Below, piece after piece: positions 56,186 through 64,000 of a stretch of DNA of 64,000 nt (positions within the stretch are counted from its first letter, which is position 1; every line of letters starts with the position of its first letter). Made by a program: the position numbers and the translations under genes. This stretch comes from Charina bottae (Eukaryota; Chordata; Lepidosauria; Squamata; Charinaidae): positions 39,241,001 through 39,305,000 of the forward strand of contig JALMGJ010000008.1 in the NCBI GenBank assembly GCA_023362775.1. The letters are read 5' to 3'. The notes under the pieces are model-generated. The model had not been told where the DNA came from. It made no database searches and saw only the letters and a program-made list of their open reading frames with translations.

Positions 56186-56302
56186 GGGCCCTCGAGATGA
56201 ATCCTCAGGTGGTTATGGGCCAGCCGCAGGTGGTGGTTGTCCAACATCAAAGTCCAGAATGGCAATCAGGCTTACTCGATTGTTTCGGTGACTGTGGAGT
56301 CT
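56186..56302 (+). CDS. PLAC8-like: PLAC8-like B, first coding exon (with 11 nt 5' UTR)
   Basis: TTCTGAATTAG acceptor, ATG at 56197, GTGAGT donor at 56303. Codes residues 1-35 plus the first base of Cys36. An upstream UTR exon is implied but not found. Confidence 0.85.
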
Positions 56303-59300
56303 GTGAGTAACCATGTACATATCTCAGGGTGGAGACTTTAGACTTGTTGGGACTCTTAAGTAAATCTTGGACCAAACACTTTTCCAAACCAGAAGGTTTT
56401 AATGCTGGAAATAAATCTCCTTTGTCATTGAGATTATGATGCTTACTAAAGGAAGGGCTACTGTACTTTGCTTGGGCACAGTAAGATCAATTCCGTTTTT
56501 AAAATTATTATTAAACGAATTGCAGCCATGGCTACAAAGGGCCACTTCTGTTCTAACCATATTCGTTCCTACAGGCATGCCTTCAGTTAGGCAAAGTGGG
56601 CCTCGTGTCAGGTGTGCAGATGATGATTAGCACAATTACTTGTATCACCTTGCACCACAGATAGATGCAACAGAGGCTCCTTCCAGGGGAAAAAAAAACT
56701 CTAAAGTGTCTCAGTGTGAAGTTAGTGAGAAGACCAGTCCCCCTTTTATGTAATTTTGGAAGAATAAAGGGAAATACTCCTCATTCTCCAGGTCTGTGTT
56801 GCTTTGTCTCCTGTGGACAATGATGGAGTCTTGAAGGTTAATAAAAGAACTCCAAGCAGCTAACAACAATCTTGCAGAGTAGAAGCGTGAACCAGCAGGG
56901 AACTTGCACTTTAAGCTTAATTGTGTTCAGAAATAAATTCAGTCTTCATACATTAGTTAGATGAGGAAAAATAGAGATAGCTTAAATTTATTCAGTAGAT
57001 CTGGATACGAGTAGATTCATTGTAGATTTGTGGGCAAGCGAGATGGAAAGGACGAGGGCTGCCTTTTGCTTCCACTCATGTTTTTGAATGTTATGACCCT
57101 AAGAAAACTACAGGAATTTTATACCCATAATGGGAACTAAAAACTGAAGACAGAGAAAAACAAAACCATGTGTAACTGCTTTAAACTGTTTTTTCATCCT
57201 GCTACCCTCTAGGGCAGGGGTGGGCAACGTCAGGCCCGGGGGCCATATAAGGCCCACGAAAGCAATTGGTCTGGCCCGCGGCAGCAGAGGCGGGCATGGT
57301 GGTGGCGGGCGCAGCGGTGGACGTGGAGGGGACAGGAGTGGCAGTGGGCATGGTGGGCAGGGTGGCGGCGGGTGGGGCGTCAAATCCCCAAATAGAGACA
57401 TGACCCAGAATAGAGTTTGGGGGGTTATTTGGATGTTTAAGCAGAGAAATGAATGCCTTAAGCCTATGCTTATAGAGAGTCCACTTCAACCACCTTCGTA
57501 GTATATGACTAAATCTGGATTTATCTCAGAGCTTTCCAGATTAGACACATAGGAGGTATACGAACCATTGTTTCCCAAATCAGAAACCAGAGGCCATGAT
57601 TTCAGCTGAGTTTCTGGTTCCAGTTTGGAGAAATTGCTGCATATTTCTTCATATCTGTCAGAATCGAGGACAAGAACCATGCTGAGAAGGGTTTCAAACT
57701 CTAGTTTCTTTATTGCTCCACCCTATGAACAGAATCTTGCCAGACTAAAGCCACCTAACTAGCCTAAGGGTAATAACACCAAAGGGCTCTAGGGAGGGGC
57801 TGCCTTGAACTTCTTAACCTTCCCAGCAACAGAGTCCGGGCTTCGAAGTCTCTTATCAGTCTGGAATGCTCTCTCCCCCTGGGAAACAGTATTCGTGCCA
57901 GAATGCATCACATCACCCCCTCCTTCGGGAACACATTCCATCACATGTTCACAGGAAGGGCAAGAGCATTGAACCCAGTGGCTCACCACATATTAAGGGC
58001 CTCACTCAACCTCTTTCCCTGCCAACACTGATTGCAACTGGCCGCAGGAAAAGGAAGAGAACCACTGCAACACTGTGCCTCCTACTCCTAAACCCCATAG
58101 GCCGCCCAGAAGGATACCATAATTGATAGTATTGAAGGCTGCTGAGAGATCAAAGAGAACCAGGACAGTTGCATCAGATCCTGCCAGAGGTCATCCACAA
58201 GTGTGACCAATGCCATATCTGTATTTATGTCCCAAACCCAACTGAAAACAGTCCAAATAATCTGCTTTCTCCAGGGCCCTCCAGAGCTGCAATCCAACAG
58301 CCTTCCTTAAAAAGGGAATATTGGAGACTTGACTGACCCCCGTTTCCTCCAACATGTTTGGAGGAGATGAGGTTGGGAAAGCCTGCTCCACAATATAGGA
58401 TAGGGTGGATTGAATAAGTAGCAAAATAGCAGAGAGCAACGGGAATAAATTATCCACCACCCTAATTCCTACTTGAATTTATAGCTGTTGGTGTTTTGTT
58501 TCATAAATAGCATGCGGTACTCTCTGGGAGATAAATCTCTATATGGGGTGATCTTGCCATGTATCAACTCTACCTTCTCCCAAATAGTATCTGCAATGGT
58601 TTTTCCTTCCTCCCTAGGTCTTTGTGGATTGTTTTGTCCCCTGTGTTTGGGATGCCAAATTGCCTCAGATATGGATGAATGCTGTCTCTGTGGCACAAGC
58701 ATGGCCATGAGATCTGTCTATCGGACAAAATATGGCATTCCGGTAAGTAGAGGATCTTTGCTTTCTTCCTGTTTTTACTTGGATCCTGCAACACCTTTAA
58801 CCCGGTTGTCGAAACAACCCTTTTCTGAATTTGTACAATGCATTAAATGGCAAAGTAAGCAGAGTGTGGATTCTCACAGCACATAAAATCACCGAAAACC
58901 TAACCAAGGTTAACCCTACTCAGTCTGAACACGTTGTATCAATGCAGCCACTTGGTCGTTAACTGACCTGGTTACGTGTGTTGTGGATGAAGGTGAAGAC
59001 GGTGGTTTCCACCCATAGCAGGGTTTGTGAAATGCAAATCATCCCCTGACTTACCATTAACGGGACATTTCTATCATAATTTCCACATATAGATGTTATC
59101 CGTATAGGTTTGTAGACAAGCTGGCAGATTGGATAAAAGGAGGAAGGAATCAGAAACTGAATTAAGAATGCAAGGGAGTATGTGAGAGAGGATTTCTGGC
59201 AGTTAGAAGCTAACAGAAACTTTGAGGGGGAAAATGGTGAGTCAGGGAAAAGAATTGGGAAGAAAGGGGAAAAAAATAGAAAGAGGCAGCAGAGACAAAG

Positions 59301-60704
59301 GAGGAAGAAAATGATTTCCAATAGTTGTTATATGGGAATAAAATATTTAGGTCACATATTGCACAAAGCATCATAGATTTTCTGTTGCGTTAGAGCAGTG
59401 TTTCTCAACCTGAGCAACTTTAAGACATGTGGACTTCAACTCCCAGAATTCCCTAGCCAGCCACAAAAATAAGGTTGGAAAGTCGAAGTTGCCCAATCTT
59501 GCAACTAGGCAGTTGTTAGGCCTTCAAGGTAGGCCAGGTCAAGAAAAAAGAAGCCCTGGGATTTCAGGAATGACCTTCATTTCTCTTAGCGTATGGTAAC
59601 AGAATCTTGAAAGCTTGTCCAAACCATTCACTACTACAACTTATACCTAACAAAATCAAGGCAGAGTTATTTTGAGTTTCTCTCTCATGCTTTCCTCTTT
59701 CCCAGGTCTCAGTAACCTTTTCTGAGACTGCTGCCCTTCCCTGGTCTATTTTCAGAGCCAGACTGACATTCTGTCACAGAACTTAACTATGCATTGCACA
59801 TTGAATATCAAAAGCAAGATCTGAAGCAGGGACATTTTGAGAAGACAAGCCATGAACCGCAAATAAATGCATAGGGATGTGTGAATCTATCCATTTTAGT
59901 TTTTCATTGTTATGATTCTATTCAATTTGATTTTTGTAAGTTTTTTTGTGAATCAGATCTGATTTGCTGGACTTGGGTTTTTTTTAACAAAAGGCTTTCA
60001 CCAGAAATGACATGCATCTTAGTTGATATTTCTACAAACATATATAAGCCCAGTTGTGTAAGCAATTTTCCTAATATAATGTGTTTTATACAGACTTTCT
60101 CTAAGTTTACCTCTTTTTTTCATTGATGAACTATATTGCCAAATTAGGAAAAGGGTGAATTTCATAGTGATAACTTTTAATCTGTGCATAGGTGTGAAAA
60201 TTCAGAAATTAGTCAGTTTGCATGCAAACACAAACTAAAAGATTTTTCTTCCTTATCTCTAAGAGGATTAAGCATCTCTGCACCAATCAAAACTGCCTTT
60301 TCTCAGAGTAGGTATTTCTTTCTTTATCAACAAACCAGAGGACTACTTCCAGAGTTGTGAATTTCAAGTCTGAGAATTCTCAGCAATGATGATACTGGCT
60401 GGGAACTTCTGGCAATTGAAATCCACACATCTAAAGGATGAGCAGTTAGAGAAGGGTACTCTGGATACTGAAATATTTATACATGGCATATTTGACATGT
60501 GAACAGCTCTCAACAGTTTCATTTGTTTGTAGCATGGTGACTCCCACATCCACTTCCAAAAGAACCATTCTGTTTTTAACCTATTTTTCTGCTTAACAGG
60601 GATCCCTCTTGAATGACTTCTTTGCAGCCCTGTTTTGCCCTCTTTGTACTTTTTGCCAACTCAAGAGAGACATCAATAAAAGAAAAGACATGGGAATCTT
60701 CTAG
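56197..60704 (+). CDS. PLAC8-like: PLAC8-like protein, gene B (three coding exons)
   Basis: Joining 56197-56302, 58618-58742 and 60600-60704 gives 111 residues. The N-terminus is proline/glutamine/valine-rich (QPQVVVVQHQ), as in mammalian PLAC8, then EWQSGLLDCFGDCGVC (21-36). The core LCGLFCPLCLGCQIASDMDECC (37-58) continues CLCGTSMAMRSVYRTKYGIP (58-77), the most conserved part of the family, and exon 3 gives GSLLNDFFAALFCPLCTFCQLKRDINKRKDMGIF. All family cysteines expected by eye are present. Intron phases, exon 2 and exon 3 lengths and the final MGIF are shared with gene A, 31 kb upstream, so these are tandem paralogues. Gene B looks the closer to canonical PLAC8. The role in reptiles is not known from sequence. 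Confidence 0.9.
56303..57214. other. Intron 1 of gene B, first part
   Basis: No repeat or exon recognised. Confidence 0.45.
57215..57375 (+). mobile_element. hAT-type MITE, left end only
   Basis: CAGGGGTGGGCAACGTCAGGCC, related to 32589-32891, then a GGCGGGC-rich imperfect repeat (57285-57375). No right terminus. Confidence 0.65.
57376..58059. other. Intron 1 of gene B, middle part
   Basis: An AATAAA on the - strand at 57724-57719 within TTTCTTTATTGCTCC hints at an LTR, but no TATA box or termini were found. Confidence 0.35.
58060..58470 (-). mobile_element. CR1-like LINE fragment
   Basis: Matches the far part of the 48.0-50.2 kb copy (GCTGAGAGATCAAAGAGAACCAGG; AAGGATACCATAATTGATAG). Ends 150 nt before exon 2 of gene B. 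Confidence 0.6.
58618..58742 (+). CDS. PLAC8-like: PLAC8-like B, second coding exon
   Basis: CTTCCTCCCTAG acceptor and GTAAGT donor (58743). Completes Cys36 and codes residues 37-77, the family core. Confidence 0.92.
58743..60599. other. Intron 2 of gene B
   Basis: 1.86 kb, mostly unique. A hAT-type terminus CAGTGTTTCTCAACC...CTTCAACTCCCAGAA lies at 59396-59465. Confidence 0.5.
60600..60704 (+). CDS. PLAC8-like: PLAC8-like B, last coding exon
   Basis: TTAACAG acceptor after a T-rich tract. Codes residues 78-111 and TAG (60702-60704). Confidence 0.9.
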   Translation, partial: GSLLNDFFAALFCPLCTFCQLKRDINKRKDMGIF

Positions 60705-62212
60705 GAAGGTTGGTTTTACTCACCAGACTTCATGTGCTAAGCCTCAGGCATACGATCAGAAAAACTAGGGAAGAATTGCAATACGATACAAAAGAGCCAT
60801 GTATAACTGAAGTACAAACTCATAGCAGCAACTCTAAAAATGTAAGAAGCCATTTTCCAGAACTCCATTGCAGGGAAGTATGACCTAAAAGAGAAGGGAG
60901 GACTAGGTTTTGCTGCCAAAGGAGGCATTTTTCATTGTTGGAAACTGGAACTGGTTAACTGGAAGCATGGTGCTAGGAAACCCACTGAGATCAAAATGTC
61001 CTCCGAAACAATTAATATCCACCATCCTGGGACAGTTGGAAGGTCCCTGGAAAGGATTCTTGGTGGATACTTGCCTTTTGTCCACCTTTGAATTCTGCTT
61101 ACACATTCCAGCAGCAGCAGATAACTGGATCCAACTGTCTTGGGAAATTCCCACAATGCCTCTTACCACACAGTGGGCATGATGGGAAATCACAGGAATT
61201 GCTAGATCCCAGCCACCAAGCACCCATTGGTGTGTTTCTGCTGCAGCCCAGTGAATCTGCCATGGCTACCAGCGGGAGCAGGAAAGGGAGCTGAGACGAG
61301 ATTCGGCTTACGGAGCCTCAAACCCAGAACCTGCTTAAAGTCATCCCTGTCCATTTTCTCAACTGCATTTCGAGTAATTTTGCAGAGAGGGTGAAATCTA
61401 AACCACCCTCCAGCCGTGTTATTGCAAAACCTGGTCCGCATTGGCATGCAATCCATAATTGTGAGAAGCAAATACACACCAACAGAGACAGATTCCTCCT
61501 TTACCCTCCTTCCATCTTGTAAAAATATGATGTTGAATGAATATTTTAGCTCCAGGCGTGGAGTTGATTTATTACTGTACTTATTAGCTACAGGGAACAA
61601 GAAAGAATGAAAAATGGTTACACTCTTTACCTCTGCATCTTAATTCAAATGAAATATGCCACCAGAACCCTGCCTTCTAACTTTGTATTACTGTAGTTAG
61701 ATATGCTAATATTTGGATATAGAGTTCAATATTTTTAGCAAAACAAATAGAGTAAAAATTGTTAAAGAATAGAGAAATTCCGCCTGCCCCCCCAAAAAAA
61801 ATATTAGAAATTTTTGACCTCTTCTGAATATTCTCTTTTCTCTTTCAGGTTTGGTTGTATTCAGCAGTACATGTCCTGCCATCTCAAACCCATTTATGCT
61901 TCTCATTGATCCTTCGTAATCAAACCAAATTGTTCTTTGAAACTATCCCCAGTAAATGCGTTCTCCGTAAGATAAAACACTGGACACTATTGTTCACAAA
62001 ATAATATGTTATTTTAAGGACATATAATGTGTGCAGTTTACCTACTGGAAATTTACTTAGAATTAAAACTAAATCTTATGCCATTTACCTATCCTCAAGT
62101 TGGCAGAAATATAGATACATACATTGGCAATAAATTTACTGTCTGGTAGCCAAACCCTGTCCTGCCTGTGATTCAAGTGAATGCACTTGCTTGAGGTGGG
62201 TGGTGAATGGGT
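60705..62212 (+). other. 3' flank / probable 3' UTR of PLAC8-like gene B
   Basis: No close AATAAA follows the stop. ATTAAA at about 62063 and AATAAA at 62129-62134 are the first candidates, implying a 3' UTR near 1.4 kb or an extra 3' exon. Frames within are not credible. Confidence 0.4.
62129..62134 (+). terminator. Candidate poly(A) signal of gene B
   Basis: AATAAA followed within 40 nt by CCTGTCCTGCCTGTG. Distance from the stop is long, so this is tentative. Confidence 0.35.
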
Positions 62213-62531
62213 AAGGTAAAGGTTTTCCCCTGCACAGTGGTGTCCGACTCTAGGGGGCGGCGCTCATCTCCGTTTCTTAGCCGAAGAGCCAGCGCTGTCC
62301 GAAGACACTTCCGCAGTCATGTGGCCGGCATGACGCACATGGAACGCTGTTACCATCCCACGGAAGTGGTACCTGTTGATCTACTTGCATTTGCATGCTT
62401 TCAAATTGCTAGGTTGGCAAGAGCTGGGGCAAGTGCGGGAGTTCACTCCGTCACGCGGCGCTCGGGTCTCGAACCACCAACCTTCCGATCGACAAGCCTG
62501 GCGTCTTAACCACTGAGCCATCGCACCCCTA
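62213..62531 (-). mobile_element. Sauria-type SINE, copy 4
   Basis: Reverse orientation: tail AAGGTAAAGG at the left, tRNA-like head TCTTAACCACTGAGCCATCGC at the right. Duplication GGTGAATGGGT (62202-62212, 62532-62542). Confidence 0.92.
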
Positions 62532-62992
62532 GGTGAATGGGTGGTGAAGTGTAATAGATTTTCTACACCTTATGGCAACTGTTGACTTAAGGGGAATGCC
62601 TTAAGCCTGTCTCAGTTATGGTCTGGGGATGAGATGAAAGCAAGGACATAGAAGAAAAGAAGGTGTTATTATGGCATCTTTGTGCCATGTTTAGGTGGAA
62701 GAGGGGCCCACAGCAGCCTTCAGATTCATTTTGATTCCAAGCAGAAGCAGTACTTCATGTCCTTTCTGGTTAGGTGTTTATTTTTGTAGAATTGGACGAT
62801 CAACTTACAAAACTACAGTAGGTTATCTATTATTTTATGTACCGCCTTCAATGTATACAGAACTTTATGATATAAAGTAGAAAAAACAAGTGCTTGTCCC
62901 AAATGTATTGTCGAAGGCTTTCACGGCCGGAGTTCAATGGCTGTTGTGGGTCTTCCGGGCTGTGTAGCCGTGTTCTGGAAGTTGTGGTTCCT

Positions 62993-63027
62993 AACGTTTC
63001 GCCAGCATCTGTGGCCAGCATCTTCAG
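62993..63027 (-). ncRNA. Hammerhead-ribozyme-like motif, foldback A left arm
   Basis: CTGAAGA (63027-63021), stem GCTGGC/GCTGGC (with G-T pairs), then GAAACGTT (63000-62993). AGG after the cut site pairs with CCT before the core as the start of helix I. Confidence 0.55.
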
Positions 63028-63092
63028 AGGGCAGGAGCACAGATATTTTGTTTGTGATACAGAGATTTTGCTTCTATCTGTGCTCCTGCCCT

Positions 63093-63127
63093 CTGAAGAT
63101 GCTGGCCACAGATGCTGGCGAAACGTT
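63093..63127 (+). ncRNA. Hammerhead-ribozyme-like motif, foldback A right arm
   Basis: CTGAAGA (63093-63099), GCTGGC-CACAGAT-GCTGGC hairpin, GAAACGTT (63120-63127), then AGG pairing with CCT at 63090-63092. Confidence 0.55.
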
Positions 63128-63245
63128 AGGAACCACAACTTCCAGAACACGGCCACACAGCCCGGAAGACCCACAACAGCCTTGTCCCAAATGTTAGGAA
63201 AAACAATAAAGAAAAGAGAAAATGAGGATAACCTTAGAAGAGAAG

Positions 63246-63364
63246 TCTGTAGCTTGAATCATGTCAACTGGATTTCACATTTCCACATGATTTCATGGAT
63301 TTCTCAATTCCACATGATTCAAGCTACAGACAATTCCACCTGGATGACTGAGAACCTTCATAGA
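63246..63364. mobile_element. Minimal foldback insertion of PLE B terminus
   Basis: 119 bp: left TCTGTAGCTTGAATCATG and right CATGATTCAAGCTACAGAC are complementary; the right side extends to GAGAACCTTCATAGA. A perfect 13 bp duplication CTTAGAAGAGAAG is at 63233-63245 and 63365-63377. The hammerhead part is deleted. Confidence 0.85.
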
Positions 63365-63377
63365 CTTAGAAGAGAAG

Positions 63378-64000
63378 CTATTTTCAGTGTTTGGAGAAAT
63401 GTCTAAGACATGACTTCAGTAGGTGCCTATTCATCAAACACATACTCTAAACGCTCCACAGCCCTGCATCCCAGTGCCAGCTCAAATGTAAACCAGATGG
63501 ACATAAACATGTACAATCGATTGCAGATATACTTGCCCACAACTCTAAATAGACATACTGTAAGGATCAGAGCTGGTGAGGCTCACCAAAGAAAGCCATT
63601 TTTAAAACAAGTATAGAAGGAGATATCTTCAAGACGGGGAAACAAGTAACCACACAGCCGATGACTCAATGATGTGAGGAAGGGACCCGGGATTCAAATC
63701 TTGGGATTAATATATACCAAGGGCGAGATCCCTAGGTATCTTTAGGCAGGTGATGTCTTGTATGTATGGGTTCCTAATTATCTGCAATAAATCTACTAGT
63801 TTAGTCTTCTTGTCTGTTTTGTTGTGCAAAGCAGAGAATCTAACTTCCATACTTGGTAAAAACAACATCAACATTGATTTCTACACATACACCAGCGACC
63901 TCAGCAAGTCTTCCTGGAAGAAAGAGGAAGCAATGCAATTTCCCCTTTTCTCCAAATGGCCTTACTTCAGATAACGGTTCTTACTCTCATTAGCAATGGG
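63378..64000. other. Intergenic stretch to window end, nothing recognised
   Basis: Short frames only (68 and 74 codons on the + strand), without family-like features. Confidence 0.4.

Larger units (their letters stand above)
62907..63180. mobile_element. Foldback insertion of a second PLE family (family A termini)
   Basis: Left arm 62939-63044 and right arm about 63077-63181 are near-perfect complements around a 30-nt loop. The left side extends to TCGAAGGCTTTCACGGCC. A perfect 14 bp duplication CTTGTCCCAAATGT is at 62893-62906 and 63181-63194. Each arm holds a hammerhead-like motif. No coding capacity. Confidence 0.9.

Noticed and set aside
1..64000. CRISPR arrays, operons, bacterial promoters
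   Set aside because: The regular repeats present are microsatellites or internal repeats of transposons; the DNA is vertebrate.

Overview
The window looks like nuclear DNA of a squamate reptile (lizard or snake). The signs are several Sauria-type SINEs with clean target-site duplications (TSDs), Bov-B LINEs, CR1-like LINEs, L1 copies, Penelope-like elements (PLEs), hAT and Tc1-like MITEs and a Lys-primed LTR element, all in A+T-rich non-coding DNA. It carries very few host exons. All calls were made by eye; no alignment or search was run.

Host genes. Two genes of the PLAC8 (onzin/cornifelin) family lie in the same orientation on the + strand. Gene A has coding exons at 14843-14945, 17740-17864 and 24944-25048 (110 residues). 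Gene B has them at 56197-56302, 58618-58742 and 60600-60704 (111 residues). Both have consensus GT-AG junctions, identical intron phases (1, then 0) and the same C-terminal -MGIF ending, so they are tandem duplicates. I found no other convincing host exon.

Layout. 1-900: PLE and L1-derived fragments. 1616-8508: an LTR element on the - strand with near-identical LTRs but no recognisable pol. 8653-14570: solo LTR, three Tc1-like MITEs, CR1 pieces, and a non-LTR retrotransposon 3' end with an open zinc-finger frame. 14815-25400: PLAC8-like gene A, whose introns hold a hammerhead-bearing PLE terminus, a Bov-B with an intact reverse-transcriptase frame, a 1.5 kb non-autonomous L1 derivative, SINEs, MITEs and an LTR. 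25.6-56 kb: intergenic repeats, with inverted PLE pairs (33.1-34.4 kb), a PLE with RT and GIY-YIG regions split by a foldback insertion (36.9-39.3 kb), a 2.4 kb L1 with two nested insertions (43.5-45.8 kb), and a CR1-like copy broken by a MITE and a Bov-B (48.0-50.2 kb). 56.2-62.1 kb: PLAC8-like gene B. 62.2-63.4 kb: a SINE and two more foldback PLE insertions.

The most unusual signal is a set of PLE-derived insertions built as inverted pairs of termini, each flanked by a 12-14 bp TSD (37535-37946, 62907-63180, 63246-63364, and the larger 33127-34408). Most arms carry a compact motif matching the hammerhead ribozyme core: CTGA-N-GA, hairpin, GAAAC-GTH. Ten copies from three sequence families were located. 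One lies in sense orientation in intron 1 of PLAC8-like gene A.
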